Under the pieces are notes generated by a model, which ran no database searches, was not told the origin of the DNA, and saw nothing but the letters and a program-made list of their open reading frames with translations. The position numbers and the translations under genes were made by a program. From JAJECS01 sp034428595 (lineage in GTDB: Bacteria > Chloroflexota > UBA11872): a stretch of 16,175 nt of DNA. How positions within the stretch are numbered: the first letter of the stretch is position 1; every line of letters begins with the position of its first letter. Shown piece by piece: positions 1-8,756 of this stretch. The stretch is taken from positions 1 through 16,175 of the forward strand of contig DAOUHO010000108.1 of assembly GCA_034428595.1 (NCBI GenBank), given 5' to 3'.

Positions 1-1887
1 GACCGCGATCGATGTCGTCGCGTTGCCCGACACGCCGTCGGCCGTGGTGAACGTCTTCCACGTATTCCCGTCGAACACCCCCACCCCGCCATCCGTCGCC
101 ACCCACACGCGCCCGTCGGCCGTCTCCGCCAGCGCGTGGGCGCCATCGGCGGGCAGCGCCGAATTGCCCGTCGTGTAGGTGGTGATCGCGCCGTCGACGA
201 CGCGGCTCACCCCGTTCGCCGTCGCGATCCACACGTCACCGTTCGAGGCGGCGAGCAGGCCCCGCACCTCCTCGCTCCCCAGCCCCTCGGTCGTCCCCAC
301 CTGGGTCCAGGTGACGAGATTGCCCGAGTGCACCACGCCCTCGTTGAGCAACCCCAGCCAGAGGCGGCCCCGGCTGTCGACGATCACCGCCGTGATGTTG
401 TCGCGAATCACCTCGGGAATCATCGCCCGGGTGATGACGCGCGGCCACGTATCCGTCTGCTGGTCGTAGAGGGCCGCGCCCTGGCGGGTGGCGAACCACA
501 CGCGCCCAACGCTCTGATGCACGACGAAGATGTCGCGCACGTCAAGGTCCGGCAGCTCCGAGTTGTCCGGTCGCCGCCTATCCCACTGCGCCCCGGCCAA
601 GAAGCTCACGCCTTGATCCGGATGCCCCATAAAGAGCACGCGCGCCGCGCGGCTCCCGGCAATGGCCTGCACGTCGTTCGAGCCCAGTCCCCGGCCGGTG
701 GTGTCCAGCGTGAAGACTTCCCCGTCCCCGGTCCGCCCGATCCGGCTCGCGCCCACCGGCGTACCGACCCAGATCTGACCGTCGACGTCCACGTGCAGGG
801 CCTGGATTCGGTCGTCCACGAGATCGGTGTCCTTGGCCCTGATGCCGTGCCATGCGCCGTCGTAGACCGCCAGCCCCGCATCCGTCGTGCCCACCACCAC
901 CAGCTCGCTAGTGAGGCTCGGCGTGGTCGCCGCCGGCGTGGCGGCAGGAGTCGTGGTCGGCGTCGCTGCCGGCGTGACGGCCCCGGCGGTGGGCGTTGGC
1001 GGCGGGGGCGGCGTCAGGTCGACGATTTCAACCTGGTACGCCACGCCGTCGGTGAGCGCCGCCGCCGCGTTGAATGCCGCGATCCGCTGCCAGGCGTCGT
1101 TCGGATAGAGGCGGTTGCGCAAATCGTCGCCCAGCAGCCGCAGCCGCACGCCGGCTCCCGGGTGATGCTCGAACACCGCCGCCTGGAAATACTGCCGGAT
1201 GAATCCGGGCGTCGCCGCCGGGATGTGCAGCGTGCCGGGCCGGTTCGTGTCGAACCGCGCCTCCGTCTTCGGAAAGCCAAAGGCGTCCACGCCGCCGTAC
1301 GTCCGGAAGAAGTTCAGAAATCCCGTCCACACGCCGCCCACCGAGAAGTTGGAGACCTTGTGCCCCCACGGCCCGTGCTCCTCGCCCGAGTTGTGGTTGA
1401 CGGTCCCGGGCTCCACGCCTTGGTCCACGCTTCCGGCCACCCCGCCACCGAAGTAGTCCCAGGCCAGCCGCCGTTCCATCACATAGATGCCGCCCAGGTC
1501 GTGCCGCGGATGGAAGTCCACCACGCCCCGCTGGTAGTACTGCGTCAGCGCGCCGGTTTCCTCCTGGAACACCTCGGAGGTCGGCAGCCCCCAGCGCGTC
1601 AAGCCGCCGCTGGATTCGTAGAAGGCCGCAAAGTCGGCGGTGAGCGTTTGCCCGCCGATCGTCACCTCGAGCCGGGGAATGTTGTGGCTCAGCGCCGGGT
1701 TCGCCGCGTCCGTCTTCCGCACCGAACTCACGACCCGCACCGAGTCGAACCCCGTCGCCGTCTGCGCCAGCAACCCGACCGGCCCGACGATTCCCAGCGC
1801 CAGCAGCGCCGCCAGCAGCAGGGTGCCGCCCAGGCGCATCGGGGCGCTCAAGCTCGCCGGTCGCCCCGCCCGAGGCCCCGGCGTCAA
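1..1887 (-). CDS. Secreted protein: two N-terminal modules, Thr/Pro linker and beta-propeller (3' end cut by window)
   Basis: The frame is open without a stop from about 1980 down to base 1, so the C-terminus lies outside the window. I chose TTG 1887 because GGGGAG stands 8 bases before it. ATG 1839 is the alternative, with no clear ribosome site. Numbering from that ATG, residues 1-25 form an Arg then hydrophobic signal peptide ending near LLAQ. Residues about 74-120 and 174-245 are two related modules: GGLTRWGLP...QYYQRGVVDFHP and GGVDAFGFP...QYFQAAVFEHHP, the second followed by RLLGD. Residues 275-308 are a Pro/Thr/Ala linker. From 314 on there are about seven blades of the two-component-regulator-propeller type, for example GQIWVGT, GRVWFAT, GRLWLGL, GDVWIAT and GRVWVATDGGVGVFDG. 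The modules resemble those I know from Chloroflexota secreted proteins. The function is probably extracellular binding or sensing. A histidine-kinase or other C-terminal part may follow off-window. Confidence 0.8.
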   Translation of the reverse strand, partial: MTPGPRAGRPASLSAPMRLGGTLLLAALLALGIVGPVGLLAQTATGFDSVRVVSSVRKTDAANPALSHNIPRLEVTIGGQTLTADFAAFYESSGGLTRWGLPTSEVFQEETGALTQYYQRGVVDFHPRHDLGGIYVMERRLAWDYFGGGVAGSVDQGVEPGTVNHNSGEEHGPWGHKVSNFSVGGVWTGFLNFFRTYGGVDAFGFPKTEARFDTNRPGTLHIPAATPGFIRQYFQAAVFEHHPGAGVRLRLLGDDLRNRLYPNDAWQRIAAFNAAAALTDGVAYQVEIVDLTPPPPPTPTAGAVTPAATPTTTPAATPAATTPSLTSELVVVGTTDAGLAVYDGAWHGIRAKDTDLVDDRIQALHVDVDGQIWVGTPVGASRIGRTGDGEVFTLDTTGRGLGSNDVQAIAGSRAARVLFMGHPDQGVSFLAGAQWDRRRPDNSELPDLDVRDIFVVHQSVGRVWFATRQGAALYDQQTDTWPRVITRAMIPEVIRDNITAVIVDSRGRLWLGLLNEGVVHSGNLVTWTQVGTTEGLGSEEVRGLLAASNGDVWIATANGVSRVVDGAITTYTTGNSALPADGAHALAETADGRVWVATDGGVGVFDGNTWKTFTTADGVSGNATTSIAV

Positions 1888-1945
1888 AGTCGCGTCTCCC
1901 CTGCCCAGATCCTGAATCGCATGCCAGCCTGCTGACAGCACGTCC

Positions 1946-1951
1946 AGTATA
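1946..1951 (-). promoter_or_regulatory. Possible -10 element upstream of the propeller gene
   Basis: The minus strand reads TATACT here, five of six matches to TATAAT, about 60 bases before the chosen TTG start. No convincing -35 hexamer lies 16-18 bases upstream. The same hexamer occurs upstream of mtnA. Confidence 0.3.
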
Positions 1952-1983
1952 GGCAGCCCCGCCCCACGCCGCCCGGCAGCGCG

Positions 1984-1999
1984 TGTTTCACGCGAACCA
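1984..1999. other. Degenerate parS-like site
   Basis: TGTTTCACGCGAACCA matches 14 of 16 positions of the perfect palindrome TGTTTCACGTGAAACA found twice elsewhere in this window. The left half-site is intact and the right half has two changes. It lies in the intergenic space upstream of the propeller gene. ParB binding here is only a possibility. Confidence 0.4.
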
Positions 2000-2043
2000 T
2001 TGGCGCCCTGTGGGACGACCCACGCATCGTGCGTCAGGAGCCC

Positions 2044-2060
2044 CAAGCGAGTATCGCTTG
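2044..2060. terminator. Perfect 7-bp hairpin downstream of the DUF2283 gene, possible terminator
   Basis: CAAGCGA and TCGCTTG flank the three-base loop GTA, about 15 bases after the stop of the small minus-strand operon end gene. There is no run of T on either side, so intrinsic termination is doubtful. Two more short hairpins, GTGGG/CCCAC at 2010-2023 and ACGCA/TGCGT at 2022-2034, lie just beyond it. Confidence 0.3.
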
Positions 2061-2074
2061 CGCTTCCGGCTTCG

Positions 2075-2290
2075 TTAGCTTGCCTTGACCGTGCGCAGCG
2101 GCAGGGCCTCGGTTTCCAGCGTCGAGAGGTCCAGCCGGTGCGACGCATGATCGATGTCAAAGCCGACGACCTGGCCCGCAGCATCAAGGTCCACGTTGAG
2201 CCCATCCGTGACCTCACGCGTCTCCACGCCTGGCCCTTCCTTGAACTCGACGTAAAGGCTGTCGGTTTCCGGGTAGTAGTGGAGTCTCAT
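2075..2290 (-). CDS. DUF2283 family small protein
   Basis: This is a 71-residue protein starting MRLHYYPETDSLYVEF. It continues with DGLNVDLDAAGQVVGFDI, which fits the DUF2283 pattern (Y-x-P-x-x-D-x-L-Y near the start, then a D-x-x-G-x-x-V-G-x-x-I segment). The family is small, all-beta and of unknown biochemical role. Its ATG overlaps the TGA of the preceding gene as ATGA, so the two are translationally coupled. DUF2283 genes are often found beside small genes of the type upstream here, in arrangements resembling toxin-antitoxin pairs. I know of no proven activity. It is probably the last gene of the metK operon or a small independent cassette behind it. Confidence 0.8.
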   Translation of the reverse strand: MRLHYYPETDSLYVEFKEGPGVETREVTDGLNVDLDAAGQVVGFDIDHASHRLDLSTLETEALPLRTVKAS

Positions 2291-2538
2291 GGCCTGCCCT
2301 TTCGGAAACGTCGGTCGAAGAATGCATTGTGGATCGTCTCGCCGTCAGCCAGCGTCACCACTCGGAGAACTCGGGCTGAGGATTCCCCGGGCAGCGTGGC
2401 TTCGCCCCAGAAGCGGACGCGCCCGTCTGGCTGGTCCTCGCGTTGTATGGGCGCGGAGATCACCCGCATACACCATTCAGGGTCGATGTAGGGTCGCTTT
2501 CGGCGCACCTGCTCTTCAAAATAGCGTGTCGTCTTCAT
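2287..2538 (-). CDS. Small protein partnered with DUF2283 (DUF4258/BrnT-like style)
   Basis: This is an 83-residue basic protein, MKTTRYFEEQVRRKRPYIDPEWCMRV at its N-terminus. Later come GRVRFWGEA, LRVVTLADGETIHNAFFDRRFRKGR. The order 'R-x-R-x-W-G ... L-R-V-V-T-x-x-D-G-x-x-I-H-N-A-x-x-D-R' recalls short toxin-like families such as DUF4258 or BrnT, but I cannot place it with certainty. It begins 35 bases after the metK stop with no strong ribosome site, and its TGA overlaps the next ATG. The close pairing with DUF2283 suggests the two proteins act together. Toxin or antitoxin roles are an inference only. Confidence 0.7.
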   Translation of the reverse strand: MKTTRYFEEQVRRKRPYIDPEWCMRVISAPIQREDQPDGRVRFWGEATLPGESSARVLRVVTLADGETIHNAFFDRRFRKGRP

Positions 2539-2573
2539 GGGAGCGCACAGTCAGGTGCCCAGCGTTTGGACGG

Positions 2574-3788
2574 CTATTGCCCCGCCAATCGTGCCAACTC
2601 GGCGGCGCGGTTGGTTTGCTCCCAGGGGATGTCGACCAGGTCGTCGCGGCCGAAGTGACCGTAGGCGGCGACCTGGCGATAGAGGGGCCGGCGCAGGTCG
2701 AGGTCGCGGATGATCGCGCCGGGCCGCAGGTCGAAGCTGTCGCGGATGGCCGCCTCGATGCGCTCGTCGGGCACCGCGCCGGTGCCGTAGGTCTCGATGT
2801 TGAGCGACAGGGGCTCGGCCTTGCCGATCACGTAGGCCGCCTGCACCTCAAACCGCGTCGCCAGGCCGGCGGCGACGACGTTCTTGGCGATCCAGCGCAG
2901 CGCGTAGTTCGCCGAGCGATCCACCTTCGTCGGATCCTTGCCGGAGAAGGCGCCGCCGCCGTGGCGTGCCATGCCGCCGTAGGTGTCCACGATGATCTTG
3001 CGTCCGGTAAGCCCCGCGTCGCCCATCGGTCCGCCTACCACGAACCGCCCGGTGCCGTTGACGATGATGCCGGTATCGGAGTCGAGCAGGTCTGAGGGGA
3101 TCGCCTCGCGGATCACGGATTCCTCGATGGCGCTCTCGATGGTCTCGTTGTCGACCTCGGGATCGTGCTGGGCGGCGATTACCACGCTGTCGACCCGCGC
3201 GGGCCGCCCGTGGCGGTATTCCACGGTGATCTGCGACTTGCCGTCGGGCCGCAGCCAGTCCAGCGTGCCGTCCTTGCGCACCTGGGCCAGCCGCCGCGCG
3301 GCGCGATGGGCCAGCGCGATCGGCGCCGGCATCAGCTCCGGCGTCTCGTCGCAGGCGAATCCGTACATCATCCCCTGGTCGCCCGCGCCCAGGGCCTCGA
3401 CGTCGTCGTAGTCGCCGTCAAGCGCCCGCACTTCGAGCGCCTCGTCGACGCCCTGCTTGATGTCGGCCGACTGCTCGTTGAGAGCCACCGTCACGCCGCA
3501 GGTCTCGCCGTCGAACCCGAATTCGGATGTCGTGTAGCCGATCTCGGACACGGTGTCGCGGACGACGCGGCGCACGTCGACGGGGGCCTTGGAGGTGATC
3601 TCGCCGAGCACCAGCACCAGCCCGGTCGTCGTGGCCGCCTCGCACGCCACCCGGCTCTCGGGGTCGCCGCTCAGAAAGGCGTCGAGGACGGCGTCCGACA
3701 CCTGGTCGCAGAGCTTGTCCGGATGTCCCTCGGTCACCGACTCCGACGTGAACAGCAGGCGCGGCGCCTGCATGAACGTATTGCTCAA
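2574..3788 (-). CDS. metK: S-adenosylmethionine synthetase
   Basis: This cytosolic enzyme makes S-adenosylmethionine from methionine and ATP, with release of phosphate and pyrophosphate. The 404-residue protein has family-typical length. Counting from the chosen start, visible motifs are GHPDKLCDQVSDA (21-33), GEITSKA (62-68), the GAGDQGMMYG signature (134-143), DGKSQITVEY (182-191) and the phosphate-binding loop GGGAFSGKDPTKVDRS (277-292). The start was set at TTG 3788 because GGGGGAG lies 6 bases before it. The more distal TTG 3803 sits in front of that site, and ATG 3773 lies too far behind it. The gene follows ahcY by 53 bases in the same direction, so synthesis and turnover of the methyl donor are co-expressed. 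Identity is secure; only the start is open. Confidence 0.96.
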   Translation of the reverse strand: MSNTFMQAPRLLFTSESVTEGHPDKLCDQVSDAVLDAFLSGDPESRVACEAATTTGLVLVLGEITSKAPVDVRRVVRDTVSEIGYTTSEFGFDGETCGVTVALNEQSADIKQGVDEALEVRALDGDYDDVEALGAGDQGMMYGFACDETPELMPAPIALAHRAARRLAQVRKDGTLDWLRPDGKSQITVEYRHGRPARVDSVVIAAQHDPEVDNETIESAIEESVIREAIPSDLLDSDTGIIVNGTGRFVVGGPMGDAGLTGRKIIVDTYGGMARHGGGAFSGKDPTKVDRSANYALRWIAKNVVAAGLATRFEVQAAYVIGKAEPLSLNIETYGTGAVPDERIEAAIRDSFDLRPGAIIRDLDLRRPLYRQVAAYGHFGRDDLVDIPWEQTNRAAELARLAGQ

Positions 3789-3841
3789 GCTGCTCTCCCC
3801 CAATTGCCGGGCGCCGCCCGTCGCGGCCTCGGACTGATCGG

Positions 3842-5113
3842 TTAGGTCCCTTCCTGCCAGCCGGACAGGTAGGCGGACTGCTCCTCGGTCAGCGTGTCGA
3901 TGGCCACGCCCATCGCCTCCAGCTTCAACGCGGCGACCCGTCGGTCAATGTCCTCAGACACGTCATACACGTCGGGCGCGAGGTCTCCGGCGTTGGACGC
4001 CAGGTACTCGATCGCCAGCGCCTGGTTGGCAAAGCTCATGTCCATCACGCTGGCCGGGTGCCCCTCGGCCGCCGCCAGGTTGATGAGCCGCCCCTGGGCC
4101 AGCAGGAATATGCGGCGGCCGTCAGCCAGCCGATACTCGTCGACATAGGGCCGTGCCTCATCGACCTCCACGGCCATGTCTTCCAGCGCCGCGATATTGA
4201 TCTCGACGTCGAAGTGCCCGGAGTTGGCCAAAATCGCCCCGTCGGGCATGACCTCGAAGTGGCGCCGGTCGATCACGTGCTTGTCGCCGGTGACGGTCAC
4301 GAACACGTGGCCCACCGCCGCGGCTTCCTGCATCGGCATAACGCGGAAGCCGTCCATCAGCGCCTCCAGCGCGCGCACGGGGTCGATCTCGGTGACGATC
4401 ACATGGGCGCCCATGCCGGACGCGCGGCTGGCCAGCCCGCGCCCGCACCAGCCGTAGCCACCGACGACCACGTTGCGCCCGGCCAGGAGGATGTTGGTGG
4501 CGCGCACCAGGCCGTCGATCGTCGATTGCCCGGTGCCGTAGCGGTTGTCGAACATGTGCTTGGTCATGGCCTCGTTCACGGCCACGATGGGGTACTTCAG
4601 CACGCCCTGCTCCGCCATGGCCCGCAGTCGAACGACGCCGGTGGTCGTCTCCTCGGTGCCGCCCAGCACGTCGCCGATGACGTCCGTGCGGTCCGTGTGC
4701 AGGGTCGAGACCAGGTCGGCGCCGTCGTCGATCGTGAGATGCGGGCGCGTGTTCAGCACCGATTCGATGTGGTCGTAGTAGACCTCGGAATCTTCGCCGT
4801 TGATGGCGTAGGTGGCGGCGCCGTACTCGTGGACGAGGGCAGCGGCGACATCGTCCTGGGTGCTCAAGGGGTTCGACCCGCACAGCGCCACGTCGGCCCC
4901 GCCCGCCTGCAGCGTGCGCATCAGGTTGGCGGTTTCGGTGGTGACATGCTGGCAGGCGCCGATGCGCAGACCGTCCAGGGGCCGCTCGCGCGCGAAGCGC
5001 TCGCGGATGCTCGCCAGCACCGGCATGGACTGGTCCGCCCACCGGACGCGGCGGACGCCAAGGCCGGCGAGCCCGGCGTCGGCAATCTCGAACGAGCTAT
5101 CCAATGCGGCCAT
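3842..5113 (-). CDS. ahcY: Adenosylhomocysteinase (S-adenosylhomocysteine hydrolase)
   Basis: This NAD-dependent enzyme reversibly splits S-adenosylhomocysteine into homocysteine and adenosine, relieving product inhibition of methyltransferases. The 423 residues show GACQHVTTETANL (52-64), GGTEETTTG (151-159), DNRYGTGQS (189-197), the dinucleotide loop GYGWCGRG (219-226) and GHPASVMDMSF (351-361). The protein is of the shorter type I associate with archaea and Thermotoga: it has GTGQS where the long type has GCRES, and it lacks the long type's C-terminal Lys/Tyr tail. The loop carries Arg where Lys is usual (GYGxxGKG). AAGGAG stands 6-7 bases before the ATG. The PfkB kinase gene ends 41 bases upstream and metK follows. 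Confidence 0.96.
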   Translation of the reverse strand: MAALDSSFEIADAGLAGLGVRRVRWADQSMPVLASIRERFARERPLDGLRIGACQHVTTETANLMRTLQAGGADVALCGSNPLSTQDDVAAALVHEYGAATYAINGEDSEVYYDHIESVLNTRPHLTIDDGADLVSTLHTDRTDVIGDVLGGTEETTTGVVRLRAMAEQGVLKYPIVAVNEAMTKHMFDNRYGTGQSTIDGLVRATNILLAGRNVVVGGYGWCGRGLASRASGMGAHVIVTEIDPVRALEALMDGFRVMPMQEAAAVGHVFVTVTGDKHVIDRRHFEVMPDGAILANSGHFDVEINIAALEDMAVEVDEARPYVDEYRLADGRRIFLLAQGRLINLAAAEGHPASVMDMSFANQALAIEYLASNAGDLAPDVYDVSEDIDRRVAALKLEAMGVAIDTLTEEQSAYLSGWQEGT

Positions 5114-5154
5114 GCGATTCTCCTTGTCGCGCGCGCAGGGTCGCCATCCGGCGC

Positions 5155-6048
5155 CTAAAACGCAACGAGCTCCTTGAACTCGGCGTAACGGGCTTCCACA
5201 TCCTCGCGCGTAACCGCGGCCAGGCGCTCGACGCCGAACGCCTCAACTGTAAACGACGCCGCGACGCTGCCATAAACGACGGCGCGCCGCAGGTCGGCGC
5301 CGCCGCGCGCGCCCGCCTCGGCCAAACTGCCGAGCATGGCGCCGGCAAAGGCGTCGCCGGCGCCCGTGGGATCCACAACCTCGGGCAAGGGATAGCCCGG
5401 CGCGGAGAACCACTCGCCGCCGTGCGCCAGCACCGCGCCGTACTCGCCCAGCTTGACGGCCACGGCTCGCGGGCCGAGCGCCAGGATGGGGCCGACCGCC
5501 TTGGGCACTCGGGACTCGCGGCTGAACATTCGCGCTTCCTGGTCGTTGAGCACAACCAGCGCGCTGCGGCGAAACACCTCGGCCAGCTCGGTCGACTGGC
5601 CGCGAATCCAGTGGTCCATCGAGTCGGTGGCCACGAACGCCCCATGGTCGATCTGATTCATGACGTTCAGCTGGATTCCGGGCTCGATGTTGCCCACAAA
5701 AATGTAGTCGGCATTCGTCGCGGGAATCCGCGGGGTGAACTCGGTCACGACGTTCAGCTCCACGAACTCCGTGTCGCGGGTGTTGAGGTCCTCGTGATAG
5801 CGCCCGCCCCAACGGAACGTCTCGCCCTCCACCACGTCGAGGCCGGTCAGGTCGACGCCGCGCCCGTCCAGCAGCTGCCGATGGGATTCCGGGAAGTCCG
5901 TGCCGACCACGCTGACCAGCGCGGTCGGCGCGAAGAGCCGCGCCGCCAGGGCGGCATAGGTGCCCGACCCGCCCAGGACCCGCGTGACCTGTCCGGTCGG
6001 CGTCGCGATGTCGTCGATGCCGACGGTGCCGACGATGACGACGCTCAC
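5155..6048 (-). CDS. PfkB-family kinase, probable adenosine or nucleoside kinase
   Basis: The 297-residue protein belongs to the ribokinase/PfkB fold. It has an N-terminal GGSGTYAA substrate segment (26-33), the NxxE magnesium motif as NDQEA (168-172), and the signature DPTGAGDAFAG (226-236), in which the GAGD aspartate would be the catalytic base. The start is GTG 6048, without a clear ribosome site. Its place directly before ahcY makes adenosine, the product of AhcY, the most likely substrate, giving AMP and pulling the hydrolase forward. That is inferred from context. Sequence alone does not separate adenosine from sugars or from methylthioribose. It lies 121 bases downstream of mtnP with a palindromic repeat in the gap. 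Confidence 0.85.
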   Translation of the reverse strand: MSVVIVGTVGIDDIATPTGQVTRVLGGSGTYAALAARLFAPTALVSVVGTDFPESHRQLLDGRGVDLTGLDVVEGETFRWGGRYHEDLNTRDTEFVELNVVTEFTPRIPATNADYIFVGNIEPGIQLNVMNQIDHGAFVATDSMDHWIRGQSTELAEVFRRSALVVLNDQEARMFSRESRVPKAVGPILALGPRAVAVKLGEYGAVLAHGGEWFSAPGYPLPEVVDPTGAGDAFAGAMLGSLAEAGARGGADLRRAVVYGSVAASFTVEAFGVERLAAVTREDVEARYAEFKELVAF

Positions 6049-6104
6049 GGAGCAGTCGCTTTGCTTTGCATCTGACGCTTTCCCGCGCCTCGGCTGATGT
6101 CCGG

Positions 6105-6141
6105 TCCCCTCTCCCTTGATGGGAGAGGGTTAGGGTGAGGG
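6105..6141. repeat. Dispersed palindromic repeat, family A, copy 1
   Basis: CCCTCTCCC (6107-6115) and GGGAGAGGG (6121-6129) form a perfect 9-bp stem with the loop TTGAT, followed by TTAGGGTGAGGG. Copies 2 and 3 lie at 10253 and 10421. The element sits inside the operon between mtnP and the PfkB gene, where it could fold in the mRNA and affect stability or read-through. Confidence 0.75.
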
Positions 6142-6169
6142 TGCCAGTGAGGAGCGCTTCCGCTGACGC

Positions 6170-7068
6170 TCACGACGCGTTCGGCTCGTCCAGATAGCGG
6201 TCGACCAGCAGCGCCACCCGCTCCCGCACCTGGGGGTCGATGGCCTCCGGCGCGGTGATGATGCCCGCGGCGAGCGCCGAGCCGCACTCACAGTCGCGGG
6301 GCTGCCGCACCGCCTTCGGAATCGCCGTCCGCACCGCGCGCAATGCAAGGTCCGCATTGGCGGTGAGGTTTTGCACCACCATCGCGGCCGTCACCGGCTC
6401 CTCGCTCTCGTGCCAGACGTCGTAGTCGGTGACCATGGCCATGACGGCGTAGCAGAGTTCCGCCTCGCGGGCCAGCCGGGCCTCGGGCAGCGCGGTCATG
6501 CCAATCACGTCCACACCCCAGGAGCGATACAGCTCGGACTCGGCGCGGGTGGAGAACTGCGGCCCTTCGATGCAGACATAGGCGCCGCCCCGATGGACAT
6601 TGCCCCCGGCGCTCCCCACCGCCTCGGCCAGGACGCTCCGCACATGCGGGCACAAGGGGTCCGCCATCCCCACGTGCACGACCAACCCCGGCTCATCGAA
6701 GAACGTGGAGGGCCGCACGCGGGTGCGGTCGATGAGCTGGTCGGGAATCACCACGTCGAGCGGCGGGATGCGCTCGCGCATGCTGCCCACGGCGCTCACG
6801 GCCAGCACCCACTCGACGCCGAGTGACTTGAGCGCCCAGATGTTGGCGCGCACGTTGAGGGCGGTGGGCGAAATCCGGTGACCGCGGCCGTGGCGCGGCA
6901 GGAAGGCCACCTCGACCCCGTCGAGCACGCCCACGACCAGGTTGTCGCTCGGGGCGCCGAACGGCGTGTCGATCTCGACCTCGCGGCGGTCCTCCAAGCC
7001 CGGCATCTGGTAGAAGCCGCTGCCGCCGATGACCCCGACGCGGGCGCCTCCAACTCCCGACCTCGCCA

Positions 7069-7069
<1 letters not shown>
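6170..7069 (-). CDS. mtnP: S-methyl-5'-thioadenosine phosphorylase
   Basis: This enzyme phosphorolyses methylthioadenosine, the by-product of polyamine synthesis, to adenine and 5-methylthioribose 1-phosphate. The 299 residues fit the family. Visible motifs are GGSGFY (15-20), PRHGRGHRISP (58-68), SAVGSM (92-97), EGPQFSTRAES (168-178), MTALPEARLAREAELCYA (191-208) and TDYDVW (214-219). The last Asp context favours an adenosine-type base over guanine or hypoxanthine. A CxC (CECGSAL) near the C-terminus is seen in related enzymes. The GTG start shares one base with the TAG stop of mtnA (TAGTG), indicating translational coupling. A purine nucleoside phosphorylase of broader range is possible, but the mtnA neighbour supports MtnP. 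Confidence 0.94.
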
Positions 7070-8124
<1,055 letters not shown>

Positions 8125-8153
8125 TGTTGAGGCCAATCGGGCGAGCGCCCGAG

Positions 8154-8159
8154 AGTATA
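8154..8159 (-). promoter_or_regulatory. Possible -10 element of the mtnA-metK operon
   Basis: The minus strand reads TATACT about 30 bases before the mtnA ATG, placing a transcription start near 8147 and a short leader of about 23 bases. No good -35 match was found. A leader this short leaves no room for a SAM or SAH riboswitch. Confidence 0.4.
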
Positions 8160-8187
8160 GCCATCGGTCCCGTTCCCGGCGTCAGCT

Positions 8188-8212
8188 AGGGGCGGGTTTG
8201 AAACCCGCCCCT
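8188..8212. terminator. Strong palindrome, repeat family C copy 1, likely terminator or 3' repeat
   Basis: The arms AGGGGCGGGTTT and AAACCCGCCCCT are perfectly complementary over 12 bases around a single central G. It lies 12 bases after the stop of the minus-strand gene at 8225 and before the mtnA promoter. There is no T run. A related copy with a compensating base-pair change follows the dehydrogenase at 12619-12637. Confidence 0.6.
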
Positions 8213-8224
8213 CGGGGTCCGAAC

Positions 8225-8746
8225 CTAGTCCAACCCGCGACGCCTCCGGGCGGCTTCGTATACGTCCAGGCCGATCTCGCCGCGGGCGAACCGCGCTTCG
8301 ATGGACTGGAACGCGTCGACCGGCGCGGCCATGGCCGGCGCGAGGTCTGGGCTGGGCTCCGCCGCGCGGGCCTCGGCCAGCTGCTGCCGCGCCGCCGCTT
8401 GCGATGGGGCGTCCGCCGGGCCCTCGACGTACTCGTCGCCCTGCGGCGCGTCAGCTTCCGGCGGCGAGTCGGCGGGTGGCGGCGCGAGCTTGTCTTTGAG
8501 CCAGCGCCCAACGTCGGCAGGGTCGGCGTCCGCCACCCAGGCCGAGATCTCATCGTCCGTGGCCGCGGCGGCCGTCTGCGAGCGCAGGCGCTCCCGATGG
8601 ACCTCGCGGTCCTTCTTCGACTGCCAGCGCCGCTCAATCGCGTCGACGCGGGCGGCGACCTCCCGGTCGACCGCGGCCTCGAAGTCCTGCGGCGCCTGGT
8701 CGGCGGTCTGTTCGGCGGCGGCTGGTTCGGTGGCGTGATCGGTCAT
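8225..8746 (-). CDS. Acidic, charged, low-complexity protein of unknown function
   Basis: I do not recognise this 173-residue protein. ATG 8746 is preceded by AAGGAG with 5 bases spacing, a strong ribosome site, so the longer frame reaching 8842 is rejected. The N-terminus is Ala/Glu-rich. Residues about 20-60 form a charged, probably helical or coiled-coil stretch (FEAAVDREVAARVDAIERRWQSKKDREV). The middle is Pro/Ala/Asp-rich and likely disordered. The C-terminus, FQSIEARFARGEIGLDVYEAARRRR, is reminiscent of the SHOCT pattern (L-x-x-G-x-I-x-x-x-x-Y/F), usually an oligomerisation or peptide-binding motif. The acidic helical style also recalls phage scaffold proteins, but weakly. It starts 10 bases after the stop of the zinc-ribbon gene, so both form one unit under the divergent promoter. 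Confidence 0.7.
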   Translation of the reverse strand: MTDHATEPAAAEQTADQAPQDFEAAVDREVAARVDAIERRWQSKKDREVHRERLRSQTAAAATDDEISAWVADADPADVGRWLKDKLAPPPADSPPEADAPQGDEYVEGPADAPSQAAARQQLAEARAAEPSPDLAPAMAAPVDAFQSIEARFARGEIGLDVYEAARRRRGLD

Positions 8747-8756
8747 GGAGTCTCCT

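Noticed and set aside
136..1935. Plus-strand open frame of 599 codons
   Set aside because: It is antisense to the propeller gene. Its translation is Arg/His/Pro/Val-rich without domain motifs, while the minus strand gives a signal peptide and clear propeller blades.
4058..5158. Plus-strand open frame of 366 codons opposite ahcY
   Set aside because: It is a mirror of a well-identified gene in GC-rich DNA. The same applies to the plus-strand frames at 2289-3095, 5104-6075 and 7234-8130.
8125..8187. SAM or SAH riboswitch upstream of the methyl-cycle operon
   Set aside because: The leader implied by the -10 element is about 23 bases, and the gaps before ahcY (41 bases) and metK (53 bases) are too short and show no matching structure.
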